This document shows, piece after piece, positions 26,416-34,838 of a stretch of DNA of 34,838 nucleotides. Source of the stretch: Fortiea sp. LEGE XX443 (GTDB taxonomy: Bacteria > Cyanobacteriota > Cyanobacteriia > Cyanobacteriales > Nostocaceae); the NCBI RefSeq assembly GCF_015206815.1, contig NZ_JADEXZ010000063.1, forward strand, positions 1 to 34,838, written 5' to 3'. Positions within the stretch are counted from its first letter, which is position 1, and each line of letters starts with the position of its first letter. Made by a program: the position numbers and the translations under genes. The notes under the pieces were generated by a model, which was given only the letters and a program-made list of their open reading frames with translations, was not told where the DNA came from and did no database searches.

Positions 26416-28185
26416 ATGAATAATGCTACACAAGAACAATTAAAAGGAAAATTACAGCAGGCAATGGTTGCTGCTTTTGGCGATGAATACGCCAGAATAG
26501 ATCCGAGTTTGGTTCCTGCGGGTAATCCTAAATTTGGTGATTATCAAGCGAACGTGGCTTTATCCCTGAGTAAAAAATTAGGACAACAACCAAGAGCGAT
26601 CGCCACCGCTATAGTAGAAAAATTAGATGTCTCAGAAATCTGCGAACCAGCAGAAATTGCAGGTGCTGGTTTTATCAACCTGAAACTAAAAACAGCTTAC
26701 CTGGAAGCACAACTGAAGGCTATTTACTCCGACTCTCGGTTAGGAGTTCCCCAGGCGAAAACACCGCAGCGGGAAATTGTCGATTTTTCCAGTCCGAATA
26801 TTGCCAAAGAAATGCACGTCGGACACTTGCGTTCCACAATTATTGGTGATTCCATCGCTCGGATTCTGGAATTTCGCGGACATGATGTTTTGCGGTTAAA
26901 TCATGTGGGTGATTGGGGTACGCAATTTGGGATGCTAATTACTTACCTGCGGGAAGTTTATCCCCAAGCCTTAACTACCGCTAACGCTTTAGATATCGGC
27001 GATTTAGTCAGCTTTTACCGCCAAGCTAAACAGCGCTTTGATGCTGATGAAGCTTTCCAAGAAACAGCACGACAAGAAGTTGTCCGATTACAAGCAGGCG
27101 CAGAAGATACCCTTCATGCTTGGAAACTGCTGTGTGAACAATCACGCCAAGAGTTTCAAGTTATTTATGACTTGCTAGATATCCATTTAAATGAACGGGG
27201 TGAATCTTTTTACAACCCATTGCTACCCACAGTTGTCGAAGATTTAGCAAAATCCGGTTTACTTGTAGAAAACCAAGGTGCAGAAGTCGTTTTCTTGGAA
27301 GGGTTTACTAACAGAGAAGGTGAACCTTTACCTTTAATTGTCAAGAAATCTGATGGTGGTTATAACTACGCTACAACAGATTTAGCCGCGTTACGCTATC
27401 GGATTCAACAAGATGAGGCAAAACGCATTATTTATATTACAGATGCGGGACAGAGTAATCACTTTGCCCAATTCTTTCAAGTAGCACGCAAAGCTGGCTG
27501 GATTCCTGATGATGTGGAACTTGTGCATGTTCCCTTTGGTTTGGTGTTAGGGGAAGATGGGAAAAAGTTCAAAACCCGTTCCGGGGAGACAGTGCGGCTG
27601 CGAGATTTATTAGATGAAGCAATTGTCCGCGCTCGTGCTGATGTAGAAAATAGATTACAAGCAGATGAGCGGACTGAAACAGCAGAATTTATTGCTAATG
27701 TTGCCCAAGTGATTGGTATTAGTGCAGTTAAGTATGCTGACTTGAGCCAAAACCGCACCAGTAATTACATCTTCAGTTACGATAAAATGTTGGATCTCAA
27801 AGGCAACACCGCACCTTATATGCTCTATGCTTATGCGCGGATTCAAGGTATTAGTCGTAAGGGTGGTATTAACTTTGAAGAATTGGGCGATAACGCTCAA
27901 GTCATATTAGAGCATGAAACAGAATTTGCCCTAGCAAAGTATTTACTGCAATTGGGTGAAGTTATTAGTACTGTGGAACAAGACTTATTGCCCAATCGTT
28001 TATGTGAATATCTGTACGAATTGAGTAAAAAGTTTAATGTATTCTACGATCGCAATCACGGTGTCCGGGTTTTAGAAGCAGAAGAACCACAGCGCACATC
28101 CCGTTTGGTTTTGTGTGATTTGACAGCGAAAACCCTGAAGCTAGGACTATCCTTATTAGGCATACAAGTATTAGAAAGAATGTAG
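26416..28185 (+). CDS. argS: Arginyl-tRNA synthetase (ArgS)
   Basis: ArgS attaches arginine to its tRNA. The 589-residue protein has the normal length of the family and starts with the Arg-N domain ([15 protein letters not shown]). The class I signature HIGH is seen as HVGH at 134-137 in [12 protein letters not shown]. The KMSKS loop is degenerate (KKFKTRSG), as usual for this enzyme. The C-terminal DALR anticodon-binding domain begins near [14 protein letters not shown] small Cys-containing protein gene lies upstream with a 138-base gap, and a kinase gene follows 165 bases later. I see no T-box or other leader control. Confidence 0.95.
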   Translation: MNNATQEQLKGKLQQAMVAAFGDEYARIDPSLVPAGNPKFGDYQANVALSLSKKLGQQPRAIATAIVEKLDVSEICEPAEIAGAGFINLKLKTAYLEAQLKAIYSDSRLGVPQAKTPQREIVDFSSPNIAKEMHVGHLRSTIIGDSIARILEFRGHDVLRLNHVGDWGTQFGMLITYLREVYPQALTTANALDIGDLVSFYRQAKQRFDADEAFQETARQEVVRLQAGAEDTLHAWKLLCEQSRQEFQVIYDLLDIHLNERGESFYNPLLPTVVEDLAKSGLLVENQGAEVVFLEGFTNREGEPLPLIVKKSDGGYNYATTDLAALRYRIQQDEAKRIIYITDAGQSNHFAQFFQVARKAGWIPDDVELVHVPFGLVLGEDGKKFKTRSGETVRLRDLLDEAIVRARADVENRLQADERTETAEFIANVAQVIGISAVKYADLSQNRTSNYIFSYDKMLDLKGNTAPYMLYAYARIQGISRKGGINFEELGDNAQVILEHETEFALAKYLLQLGEVISTVEQDLLPNRLCEYLYELSKKFNVFYDRNHGVRVLEAEEPQRTSRLVLCDLTAKTLKLGLSLLGIQVLERM

Positions 28186-28350
28186 ATCAGGTAAAGCTAC
28201 CTTCTACCTTCACCTAATTTTCAAGATGCAATGCGTGAGCCTACTGTATCATGAAAAAGACCAAGCGTTAGCGATAATGGGGAGGCTTTCTAACTTCGGG
28301 AGCCATATATCTGCTCACTCAGGATTCAGGACTCAAAACGCAAAACTTCT

Positions 28351-29976
28351 ATGTTAGCAGGCAAAATTTTGCAGGGTGGAAAATATACCCTCACCCAAGA
28401 AATCGGACACGGTGGCTTTGGTATTACGTTTAAGGCTACGCATCACTACTTAGGTCAAGATGTAGTGATGAAAACTATTAACGAACGCTTGCGGCAACAT
28501 CAAGATTTTGCCAAGTTCGAGCGCCAATTCCAAGATGAAGCCAGACGACTAGCTACTTGTATCCATCCCAATATTGTGCGGGTTAGCGACTTTTTTGTAG
28601 AAGATGGGCTACCCTACATGGTGATGGAATATATTCCTGGTGAAACTTTAGGCAATGCCTTTGTACTGCCAGGAATACCTTTACCAGAAGCAACAGCAAT
28701 TCATTACATCCGCCAAATTGGGGCAGCTTTACAGGTAGTTCACAATAATGGTTTACTGCACCGCGATATTAAACCAGACAATATTATCCTCCGCCAAGGC
28801 ACTCAAGAGGTAGTACTAATTGATTTTGGGATTGCGCGGGAATTTAATAGCGGTGTGAAACAAACTCACACAGGCATAGTTTCTGAAGGCTACGCACCAA
28901 TTGAGCAGTACCTGACGCAAGCACCGCGCACACCAGCTACAGATGTTTATGGTTTGGCAGCTACCTTGTATGCTTTGTTGACAGCACAGGTTCCCATGCC
29001 AGCATTATTGCGCGATCGCGAACAAATGCCATCCCCCAAGGAGTTACAACCCCACCTGAGTGCAGCAGTCAATCAAGCTGTCATGCGCGGTATGGCTGTT
29101 GAGTCTCGCTTTCGTCCGGCGACAGTGGCAGAATGGCTACAAATATTGCCTAGTAGTGAAGTAAATGGCGTACTTCAAGGCGCAGCAACTCATACAGTCG
29201 CAACAGTGAATTTATCGACACAGCCAAAACAACCGATTTTCGATCACAAAAACAAGCGATCGCCAATCAATTCTGTTACGGCAATTGGCAAAAAACTAGC
29301 TTATTCTAAAGTATTAATTGGTGTAAGTGTAGCCTTAGTTGCGGCTACCGCAGGTTTTGGCGTTACTAGTATATTTTCTCATAATACACAGCCCCAACCA
29401 TCTGCAAAGCCTCTGTTTGCTAACCCCACAACTGAATCAACCGAAAATACCTCTAATCCTCAAATTTCCCCATCGCCTGTGGAAGCAGCAAGTAATACTG
29501 CCAAAAATACTCAAACTACAGATGGTGCTGAATCGGCGTATATTTCTAGACGACGCAAGCGCAATCGTCCGACATCCGCAGCGGAATCAACAAATAACAA
29601 CAGCCGCACTTCTTCAGAGAATACATCATCAACTAACTCAGAAACTGCTGCTCGTGAAAATCCTAAGCAGGCGGCTGTTTCGCCTAACACTTCTTCTTCT
29701 TCACTAGTAGACAAACTCAGAGCGTACCGTTCAGAACGGGAAGGTTCTCCCAAGCGATCGCCTGTCAATACTTTACCAGCTGCTGGTAATCAAGCTACCC
29801 CAAATCCATCAGGTAAGCGATCGAATCCTGTAGTTATCCCAGTACCAGCACCAACCACAGAATCAAAAAGCTCAGATTCTTCCGCTGTGGTTGTACCAAT
29901 TGTGGAAAGTAAGCAAAATTCCTCTGCTAACACTCCATCTCAAAAGGATGAAAAGCCACAAACCAATGGTAATTAA
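28351..29976 (+). CDS. Membrane-anchored Ser/Thr protein kinase
   Basis: This 541-residue protein has a eukaryotic-like kinase domain at residues 12-265. It shows the Gly-loop GHGGFG at 19-24, Lys41 (VVMK), catalytic HRDIKPDN at 137-144, DFG at 159 and [10 protein letters not shown] at the activation segment. A single membrane helix follows at about 320-343. Then comes a long tail of about 200 residues that is rich in Ser, Thr, Asn and Pro and has a basic patch RRRKRNR near 398. The tail would be outside the membrane if the kinase is cytoplasmic. No sensor domain such as PASTA, WD40 or pentapeptide repeats is present. A 25-bp palindrome follows the stop directly. Confidence 0.93.
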   Translation: MLAGKILQGGKYTLTQEIGHGGFGITFKATHHYLGQDVVMKTINERLRQHQDFAKFERQFQDEARRLATCIHPNIVRVSDFFVEDGLPYMVMEYIPGETLGNAFVLPGIPLPEATAIHYIRQIGAALQVVHNNGLLHRDIKPDNIILRQGTQEVVLIDFGIAREFNSGVKQTHTGIVSEGYAPIEQYLTQAPRTPATDVYGLAATLYALLTAQVPMPALLRDREQMPSPKELQPHLSAAVNQAVMRGMAVESRFRPATVAEWLQILPSSEVNGVLQGAATHTVATVNLSTQPKQPIFDHKNKRSPINSVTAIGKKLAYSKVLIGVSVALVAATAGFGVTSIFSHNTQPQPSAKPLFANPTTESTENTSNPQISPSPVEAASNTAKNTQTTDGAESAYISRRRKRNRPTSAAESTNNNSRTSSENTSSTNSETAARENPKQAAVSPNTSSSSLVDKLRAYRSEREGSPKRSPVNTLPAAGNQATPNPSGKRSNPVVIPVPAPTTESKSSDSSAVVVPIVESKQNSSANTPSQKDEKPQTNGN

Positions 29977-29978
29977 GT

Positions 29979-30003
29979 AGAGACGTTACAATGTAACGTC
30001 TCT
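29979..30003. repeat. Near-perfect palindrome after the kinase gene (related to 6797-6821)
   Basis: AGAGACGTTACA and its complement flank a single A. It is the partner of the palindrome at 6797, from which it differs by paired changes that keep the stem. It starts three bases after the stop codon. Only CTTAACC follows on the plus strand, so it lacks a T-run. Confidence 0.75.
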
Positions 30004-30623
30004 TAACCGTATTGATTTGTCAGTGTAGGAAATTAATTAGGTTGATGGTGGATAGATATAGCAATAGCCAAGGTAGTTAGGACATCGGTAGATGATAAAA
30101 CTTAGACACCAAAGATTTTTAATTCTGCCCCCTGTCTCCTGCTATATCTTAAAAATTTTGTTGTAGATTTAAAAGTATTTAAAAATACAGAAAATAAAAG
30201 CTAAAACAAAGTGAAGAAATTGGTTTTTTGCGTGGCAAAATTATAAAATTACAATCGTAACTAGAGATACAGAAATTAAGTTGTAGTAGTCTCTACATCC
30301 TATTTCCGGGCAATTGAGTACAGCTTAATATATCGTAAAATAACTTGCCTAAATCGCTGCAAATTCTTACAGGCAAAGCATTTGATAGTGAGTACCTCAA
30401 TTCTTAAACCCCCACCCAACAAATACTAGTACCCCTACTTTGAAACACTAGTACCCCCACCCCAAGAGAAATTTTAAATTAATCTAAAATCAAGCGTTGA
30501 AGTGCTTGAGTACAACCTTAATAAATCCAATAAATCCAACGGACATAGAGTGTACTGTCCTGTTGGGAGTCGCCTGATATAAGCATAAAAATAGCACAAG
30601 GCTTTTTTACCCAGGCAGTAACG
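30004..30623. other. Long intergenic region upstream of nifP, with short repeats
   Basis: These 620 bases have no gene. ACTAGTACCCC is repeated with 23-base spacing at 30424 and 30447 (as ACTAGTACCCCTAC and ACTAGTACCCCCAC), followed by AATAAATCCAATAAATCC near 30520. I looked for an NtcA site (GTA-N8-TAC) and did not find one. This is the likely place for the nifP promoter. Confidence 0.4.
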
Positions 30624-31364
30624 ATGCAACAGTCATTAGACAGTAATCACCAAGCGCCAGATTCTGCAAATACATTCCCGCTGAAAAATTTACTCTCTGG
30701 CGTTTATTTTGAGCCATTGTTGAGTGATTTTCGGATTATTTTTGAACGTGATCCCGCAGCACGTAATTGGTTGGAGGTTGTGTTTTGCTACCCTGGATTG
30801 CACGCACTGTGTTTACATCGTCTCGCCCACTGGTTGCATCGTCGAGGAATAGTTTTCTTTCCTCGCTTAATTTCTCATATTGGGCGATTCTTGACAGGAA
30901 TTGAAATTCACCCAGGGGCAGAGATTGGTAAAAGCGTATTCATCGACCACGGGATGGGCATTGTCATTGGTGAAACTGCGATTGTGGGAGACTACACGCT
31001 GATTTATCAAGGTGTCACCCTAGGCGGAACTGGTAAAGATAGTGGGAAACGCCACCCAACAGTGGGGAAAGATGTTGTTATCGGTTCAGGTGCGAAAGTT
31101 TTAGGGAATATTCAAATTGGCGATCGCGTCCGTGTTGGTGCAGGTTCGGTTGTCTTGCGCGATGTTCCTCCTGATTCCACAGTTGTCGGCGTTCCCGGCC
31201 GGATTATCTCTCGTAAAGATAGCAACCACTCTCCCCTAGAACACAACAAACTTCCCGATGTCGAAGCAACTATCATTCGTTCCTTACTTTCTCGCATTGA
31301 ACAACTGGAACAAAAACTCAAAAGTCAAGAGTCAATAGCAATTCAAAGGACAAATGACAAATAA
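30624..31364 (+). CDS. nifP: Serine O-acetyltransferase (CysE/NifP)
   Basis: This enzyme makes O-acetylserine from serine and acetyl-CoA, the precursor of cysteine. In diazotrophs this extra copy, NifP, supports the high cysteine demand of Fe-S cluster assembly. The 246-residue protein has the N-terminal helical domain and a left-handed hexapeptide-repeat domain from about residue 90 ([19 protein letters not shown]). Active-site Asp108 and His109 are visible, along with [15 protein letters not shown]. The C-terminus is a short coiled tail. Its ATG is followed 740 bases later by an 11-base overlap with the next gene. The neighbours (nifV, nifZ, nifT) favour the name nifP. Confidence 0.9.
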   Translation: MQQSLDSNHQAPDSANTFPLKNLLSGVYFEPLLSDFRIIFERDPAARNWLEVVFCYPGLHALCLHRLAHWLHRRGIVFFPRLISHIGRFLTGIEIHPGAEIGKSVFIDHGMGIVIGETAIVGDYTLIYQGVTLGGTGKDSGKRHPTVGKDVVIGSGAKVLGNIQIGDRVRVGAGSVVLRDVPPDSTVVGVPGRIISRKDSNHSPLEHNKLPDVEATIIRSLLSRIEQLEQKLKSQESIAIQRTNDK

Positions 31365-31587
31365 TACCTTAGGCGAGCAAGTTTTACAGATTCCGTTGAG
31401 CGATCGCTGGCGAATCTATCACCGTTTGCAAGAGTTGATGATTCCTTGTTCTTGTCCGCCAGATGGTTCTTTACGGGTACAAGTAAATAGTTTACTAGCA
31501 GCTATTTTAGTCCGCAGTACCGTTATGCAATGTCTAGCACCTCGCCAAGAATTACTGAATTGGTTAGAACACTGCTGGTATTTGTAA
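31354..31587 (+). CDS. Small conserved nif-cluster protein (Asr1405-like)
   Basis: This 77-residue protein starts inside the end of nifP (11-base overlap), with AAAGGA upstream of its ATG, so its translation is probably coupled to that of nifP. It begins [20 protein letters not shown] and has CSCPPDG in the middle. It appears to match the small gene between nifP and nifV known from Anabaena (Asr1405). The biochemical role is unknown. The two Cys in CSC could bind metal, but no partner is evident. Confidence 0.75.
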   Translation: MTNNTLGEQVLQIPLSDRWRIYHRLQELMIPCSCPPDGSLRVQVNSLLAAILVRSTVMQCLAPRQELLNWLEHCWYL

Positions 31588-31712
31588 ACTCTGTGCTGGA
31601 AAACAGAAAAAAATCAGCTTCTCAAATATCGTTAATTCTGTTTTTTTCAGTCTCTTAAATTGCATTCTCAACCTTTAATTCTTATCTATACTTATCTGTT
31701 CTAAGCCGAATT

Positions 31713-31910
31713 ATGTTTACCCGCACGAAAGAGATAAAATTCATCAATTTTTTACATACAGAAATCGAACTTACTAATGCAGATATTGCTTTAGCATTGC
31801 GACACAAAAAATTTGATGATGCTCCCTTACCGATGCTGCTTTGGCAATATGGACTGGTTAACTTAGAACAGCTAGAACAAATTTTAGATTGGCTAGATGC
31901 CCAACCATAA
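31713..31910 (+). CDS. DUF2949 family protein
   Basis: This 65-residue protein ends in a helical motif LPMLLWQYGLVNLEQLEQIL, the signature of cyanobacterial DUF2949 proteins. It stands in the same place as Asr1406 of Anabaena, between nifP and nifV. The region before it has no strong ribosome binding site. Function is unknown. A 3-unit AATTCGT heptamer array begins five bases after its stop. Confidence 0.8.
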   Translation: MFTRTKEIKFINFLHTEIELTNADIALALRHKKFDDAPLPMLLWQYGLVNLEQLEQILDWLDAQP

Positions 31911-31914
31911 GACT

Positions 31915-31935
31915 AATTCGTAATTCGTAATTCGT
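31915..31935. repeat. Heptameric tandem repeat, 3 x AATTCGT
   Basis: Three exact copies of the same heptamer as at 10059-10086 lie directly after the DUF2949 gene, followed by a partial unit (AATTA). Confidence 0.85.
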
Positions 31936-32073
31936 AATTACTTAATAAAGTTTGACGAGAGCTTGGTTTTTGGGTTTGAGTCTGAGTAAGTAGACGTAAA
32001 GCAGCTTCTCACTAGACATCGCCAGCTTAAAGTTTTTGGCAAAAATGACTTGAAATTATCGGGAGATGACACT

Positions 32074-32193
32074 ATGATTTCTAGCTTTATTTGCGGATTT
32101 ATTTTCTTATCAATTTCGAGTCTAGTTAATAACTATCTCGGCTATCTTCTACTCGAAAAAATCTTAGCTGACAATGGTAAAAACAGTTGTTAA
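32074..32193 (+). CDS. Small membrane protein (39 residues) between DUF2949 gene and nifV
   Basis: A 39-codon frame starts at an ATG at 32074 with GGGAG seven bases upstream and ends at TAA 32191. The translation begins MISSFICGFIFLSISSLV and has one membrane-spanning segment over about residues 4-27, then a charged end (LEKILADNGKNSC). The frame is not matched to a family that I know. The good ribosome binding site and hydrophobic composition make it plausible as a real gene of the nif region. It could also be chance, since no conservation can be checked here. Confidence 0.45.
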   Translation: MISSFICGFIFLSISSLVNNYLGYLLLEKILADNGKNSC

Positions 32194-32376
32194 ATTATAC
32201 TCTCGTTTTGTTTTCTGTCATACAGATGCGTTATTTCTATTTGGGTAACATTAAAGAATGATGAAGACAAAATATTAATTGTATTAATTTATAGCGTTTA
32301 CCATTACTCAGCGTTGCGGAAAATAGTTAACGCTCCAGAAAGAATATTAAGGAAAATTCCTCAGAGGCTGTTTGAC

Positions 32377-33510
32377 ATGAGTGAAATCATAATTAATGAC
32401 ACTACATTGCGCGATGGCGAACAAGCAGCAGGTGTTGCTTTTACCTTAAAAGAGAAAGTTGCGATCGCCAAATTTCTCGATGCTATCGGCGTACATGAAC
32501 TAGAAGTTGGGATTCCGGCGATGGGTGAAGAAGAAATCCACGCCATCTCAATGATTGCTGACTTGGGTTTAAAAGCCAACCTCCTAGCTTGGAACCGTGC
32601 TGTCATCTCAGATATTAAAGCTTCCATCGCCTGTGGAATGCAGCGAGTACATATTGCGATTCCAGTTTCCGGTATCCAAATCGCTGCAAAATTTCATGGA
32701 CAATGGCGAGTAAGTCTGCAAAGACTCAAAGATTGTATCAGTTATGCCCGCGATCGCGGCCTTTGGGTTGCAGTCGGCGGTGAAGATTCCTCCAGAGCCG
32801 ACGAAAGCTTTTTGTTGGATGTCGCTCTGTATGCTCAAGAATGGGGTGCATCTCGATTTCGCTTCTGTGACACCGTAGGTGTTCTCGATCCTTTCACCAC
32901 CTACAAAAAAGTAAAGCGCCTCGTTTCCTGGTTGTCGATCCCTGTAGAAATCCACACCCACAACGATTTCGGCTTGGCGACAGCTAACGCCTTAGCGGGG
33001 ATTAAAGGTGGAGCATCATCTGTTAACACCACCGTCAACGGCGTAGGTGAAAGAGCCGGTAACGCCGCATTAGAAGAAGTTGTCATGGCCATCAAACGCA
33101 TCTATGGCTTAGATATGGGGATTAACACACCCCGTTTGTTGGAATTATCACAACTTGTAGCAGCAGCCTCCGGTGCTGGCGTACCACCTTGGAAGGCGAT
33201 TGTGGGCGCAAATACCTTTGCTCACGAATCTGGAATTCATGCACACGGCGTACTACAAAACCCCCATACCTACGAACCCTTTGCACCTGAAGAAGTAGGT
33301 TGGGAACGACGTTTAGTTGTCGGTAAACATTCTGGAAAGCATTTGGTATCTAACTTGCTCCAACAGCATGGTATCTTTCTCAACCCCGAAGAAACCCAGT
33401 CTGTTTTAGATGCAGTTCGCCAACAGTCAGTTAAGAAAAAACGTAGCCTCACAACAGAAGAACTTTTGAACTTGGTAAAAGAACAGAGGTATTCTCATGC
33501 AGCCCGATGA
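32377..33510 (+). CDS. nifV: Homocitrate synthase (NifV)
   Basis: NifV condenses acetyl-CoA with 2-oxoglutarate to homocitrate, the organic ligand of nitrogenase FeMo-cofactor. The 377-residue protein has the DRE-TIM-type start [15 protein letters not shown] with RDGEQ at 12-16. It also has metal-binding histidines in [15 protein letters not shown] and the flap region [16 protein letters not shown] chose the ATG at 32377. The longer frame begins with TTG at 32314 and lacks similarity. AGAGG lies about 10 bases upstream. The last 14 bases overlap nifZ, so nifV, nifZ and nifT are translationally linked. Confidence 0.94.
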   Translation: MSEIIINDTTLRDGEQAAGVAFTLKEKVAIAKFLDAIGVHELEVGIPAMGEEEIHAISMIADLGLKANLLAWNRAVISDIKASIACGMQRVHIAIPVSGIQIAAKFHGQWRVSLQRLKDCISYARDRGLWVAVGGEDSSRADESFLLDVALYAQEWGASRFRFCDTVGVLDPFTTYKKVKRLVSWLSIPVEIHTHNDFGLATANALAGIKGGASSVNTTVNGVGERAGNAALEEVVMAIKRIYGLDMGINTPRLLELSQLVAAASGAGVPPWKAIVGANTFAHESGIHAHGVLQNPHTYEPFAPEEVGWERRLVVGKHSGKHLVSNLLQQHGIFLNPEETQSVLDAVRQQSVKKKRSLTTEELLNLVKEQRYSHAAR

Positions 33511-33784
33511 ATATGAATTAGAGTCAGAACCCGATTTTGAAATTGGGGAAAAAGTCAGACTCCGTAAACAAATTAAAAATGATGGGACATTTCCCGGTAG
33601 AGAAATAGGTGAGATTTTAGCGAAAAAAGGAGACATTGGCTACATAGCAAGTATAGGTACTTTTTTACAACGTTCTTATATTTACGCTGTGCATTTCTTA
33701 GATAAAGGAATCGTTGTTGGTTGTCGAAAAAGAGAATTAGAATCTGCTGAGGAAAATCATGAAAGTAATGCTACGGATGAATGA
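33497..33784 (+). CDS. nifZ: NifZ
   Basis: NifZ is a small protein needed for full maturation of the MoFe protein, in P-cluster assembly. The 95-residue protein has the NifZ core FEIGEKVRLRKQIKNDGTFPG and DIGYIASIGTFLQRSYIYAVHF. It begins inside nifV with AGAGGT upstream and ends inside nifT with 26 bases of overlap. Both overlaps point to co-translation in the order nifV, nifZ, nifT known from Anabaena. Confidence 0.93.
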   Translation: MQPDEYELESEPDFEIGEKVRLRKQIKNDGTFPGREIGEILAKKGDIGYIASIGTFLQRSYIYAVHFLDKGIVVGCRKRELESAEENHESNATDE

Positions 33785-33962
33785 TGCAGGCAATTTAACG
33801 GTTTACGTCGCTAAAAAAGATTTAGAGGAAGAAGTTGTTAAACAAACTGATGGAGAATCAGGAAAAATTCTTACTTTAGCCAATGGTTGGGAACTAGAAT
33901 TCCGTGAAATCCCAAATGCAGCCAACTTACCTCAAACTGTAGAAGCTAAACGTTTAGTTTAG
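33759..33962 (+). CDS. nifT: NifT/FixU
   Basis: NifT is a small protein of unclear role kept next to other nif genes. The 67-residue protein starts MKVMLRMNDAGNLTVYVAKK and has the closing GWELEFREIPNAANLPQTVEA, both typical of NifT/FixU. GAGGAAAAT before its ATG serves as ribosome binding site within the end of nifZ. It is the last gene of the nifVZT unit, followed by a terminator-like hairpin. Confidence 0.93.
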   Translation: MKVMLRMNDAGNLTVYVAKKDLEEEVVKQTDGESGKILTLANGWELEFREIPNAANLPQTVEAKRLV

Positions 33963-34046
33963 AATTACAAGTCAACAGTAAAGAGAGAAGGTAAAAGGTA
34001 AAAAACAATTTTTCCTTCTTCCTTTTTACTTAGCATGAGCAACAAC

Positions 34047-34075
34047 ACCCCAAAAGTTTGGGGTTAATTATTTTT
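34047..34075 (+). terminator. Terminator-like hairpin after nifT
   Basis: ACCCCAAA at 34047-34054 and its complement TTTGGGGT at 34057-34064 form a perfect 8-bp stem with a tiny loop, and a T-run (34071-34075) follows within seven bases. The next gene starts 25 bases later, so it may be transcribed separately or by read-through. Confidence 0.6.
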
Positions 34076-34099
34076 AGTTTAAATTTTGAGTAACTAACA

Positions 34100-34651
34100 A
34101 TGGGTGACAAATATTTCAGGCTATCGGAATTGAACCTAGAGGGGCAGTTTCTAGGTTTTACTGGTATGAAATCAGGAAAAGCTAAATATTTGCAATTAGC
34201 AATTTCATCGGGAAAATTACACATTAAACTAAAGAAAGAGTTACGCCACTCTCTAGGCTGTTCTTTAGTAACTGGTGAGCAAATTCGCGTTTGTGGTATC
34301 AGTAAGTTAAATACGCATACGGGTAAAATTAAAATTAAAGCACATCAAATAACACCACTTGATACTTGCCAACATCAAGAATTAACACTGCAACCACAAG
34401 CCAAAATTATGGTGTGTCAAAAGTCTGGTTGCATCAAACGAGGCGGTAAAGGCTTATTATCAGAATTAGAAAAAACTTTGTGCGATCGCGGTTTGTTAGA
34501 CAAAGTGAAAATCGAACACACGGACTGTCAAAAGCGTTGCAGCAGCGCACCTAACTGTGTTTTACAGCTTGGTAAAAAGAAATACAAAAAACTTCATCCA
34601 GAGGCGATCGCATCTTTGGTAGAAAATCACTTAGGGACTTCCAGAGAATAA
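34100..34651 (+). CDS. Thioredoxin-like [2Fe-2S] ferredoxin-domain protein, 3' end altered by IS
   Basis: This 183-residue protein has an N-terminal beta-rich domain of about 85 residues (KYFRLSELNLEGQFLGF, probably OB-fold like). A C-terminal thioredoxin-like [2Fe-2S] domain follows, with cysteine ligands likely Cys106, Cys111, Cys143 and Cys147 (VCQKSGC and DCQKRCSSAPNC). It would carry electrons or an Fe-S cluster. Its place after nifT matches a hypothetical gene after nifT in Anabaena. The last five codons and the stop (GTSRE, TAA) lie in the end of the right-hand IS, so the native C-terminus has been replaced. The domain itself is complete, so the protein may still work. Confidence 0.85.
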   Translation: MGDKYFRLSELNLEGQFLGFTGMKSGKAKYLQLAISSGKLHIKLKKELRHSLGCSLVTGEQIRVCGISKLNTHTGKIKIKAHQITPLDTCQHQELTLQPQAKIMVCQKSGCIKRGGKGLLSELEKTLCDRGLLDKVKIEHTDCQKRCSSAPNCVLQLGKKKYKKLHPEAIASLVENHLGTSRE

Positions 34652-34665
34652 AGTATACAACTTAT

Positions 34666-34684
34666 GAAAATGATAATCATTCTG
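34666..34684 (+). promoter_or_regulatory. Fur-box-like palindrome in the IS end (right copy)
   Basis: GAAAATGATAATCATTCTG matches the classical 19-base Fur box GATAATGATAATCATTATC at 16 of 19 positions, with the complete core AATGAT-A-ATCATT. A Zur site would look similar. It is 96 bases upstream of the transposase ATG and before the terminator hairpin. Confidence 0.5.
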
Positions 34685-34689
34685 GTGGC

Positions 34690-34733
34690 GGGAAGGGAAA
34701 GGTTGCTAACGGCAACCTTTCCCTTCCCTTTTT
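34690..34733 (+). terminator. Intrinsic terminator-like hairpin in the IS leader (right copy)
   Basis: This is the same 17-base-arm hairpin as at 111-149, here followed by TTTTT at 34729-34733 in the direction of the transposase. It would end transcripts coming from the nif region before they enter the transposase gene. Confidence 0.7.
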
Positions 34734-34779
34734 GTAGTAAATTCAATGATGATTCGATTTTGGATGTGCATAGGTGTCA

Positions 34780-34838
34780 ATGGAATTAACAGATTCACTA
34801 AAGCATTTGTTGAAGGAAACTGCACAGCAATTAAAAGG
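34780..34838 (+). CDS. Transposase, N-terminal fragment (right copy), runs off window
   Basis: The ATG at 34780 starts the same 19-codon N-terminus as the left copy, with AGGTG three bases upstream. The gene continues beyond the window. The first bases give MELTDSLKHLLKETAQ, resembling ISAzo13-family transposases as I remember them. The catalytic domain is not visible. Confidence 0.5.
   Translation, partial: MELTDSLKHLLKETAQQLK

Larger units (their letters stand above)
34633..34838 (+). mobile_element. 5' end of an insertion sequence (right copy, partial)
   Basis: This is the inverted counterpart of 1-206, here reading outward to the right. The outer end begins GGGACTTCCAGAGAATAAA inside the last codons of the Fe-S protein gene. 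The order is outer end, Fur-box-like site, hairpin with T-run and transposase start at 34780. The remainder of the element is outside the window. Confidence 0.75.

Noticed and set aside
29339-29707. 122-codon frame inside the Ser/Thr kinase gene
   Set aside because: It is the other frame of the Ser/Thr/Asn-rich tail. Its Leu/His-rich translation is a shadow.
32314-32376. Longer nifV frame starting with TTG
   Set aside because: The extra 21 residues lack similarity. NifV proteins begin close to [12 protein letters not shown], as from the ATG at 32377.

Overview
The window is chromosomal DNA from a filamentous, heterocyst-type cyanobacterium of the Nostoc/Anabaena group. The signs are many GCGATCGC-type (HIP1) octamers, heptameric tandem repeats (STRRs), ndhD, a cyanobacterial-style Omp85 protein, several two-component proteins, and a nif block in the order known from Anabaena (nifP, two small genes, nifV, nifZ, nifT). 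Both ends of the window carry the same 206-bp sequence in inverted orientation. It is the 5' end of an insertion sequence whose transposase gene runs out of the window on each side, so the window is a segment between two outward-facing IS copies. It looks like an assembly contig broken at repeats.

Layout. 1-206: IS end with a Fur-box-like site, a strong hairpin and a transposase start. 206-321: an intergenic repeat with an inverted copy at 5537-5653. 599-2359: fdhD and two VOC proteins in an operon. 2442-3326: the ribosome-assembly GTPase YlqF/RbgA. 3449-7290: small membrane, zinc-ribbon and disordered proteins, a GNAT acetyltransferase and AT-rich spacers. 7627-13329 (minus strand): ndhD, a coiled-coil protein, thrB and dnaG. 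13479-14819: an amidase/glucosaminidase fusion, followed by a VapBC-like toxin-antitoxin pair that lies between two 16-bp direct repeats. 15670-19682: a SnoaL-like protein, an Omp85 protein and a divergent LpxB-like protein. 19750-25094: a signalling cluster of a NarL-type regulator, a decayed histidine kinase, an Rcp1-like regulator, two REC-kinase hybrids and one more single REC protein. 25651-25983: a pseudogene with two in-frame amber codons. 26071-29976: a small Cys-containing protein, argS and a membrane-anchored Ser/Thr kinase. 30624-34651: nifP, two small genes, an unlisted 39-codon ORF, nifV, nifZ, nifT and a thioredoxin-like [2Fe-2S] protein whose last codons come from the right-hand IS.

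How the genes work together. The clearest functional unit is the nif block: NifP supplies O-acetylserine for cysteine and Fe-S assembly, NifV makes the homocitrate of FeMo-co, NifZ and NifT are accessory proteins, and the Fe-S protein follows. Most other genes are housekeeping genes in short transcription units. The most unusual signals are the Fur-box and terminator in the IS leader, the direct repeats around the toxin-antitoxin cassette, the covarying palindromes at 6797 and 29979, the decayed kinase beside an intact Rcp1-like regulator, and the amber-interrupted reading frame. I saw no CRISPR array, tRNA, rRNA or prophage.
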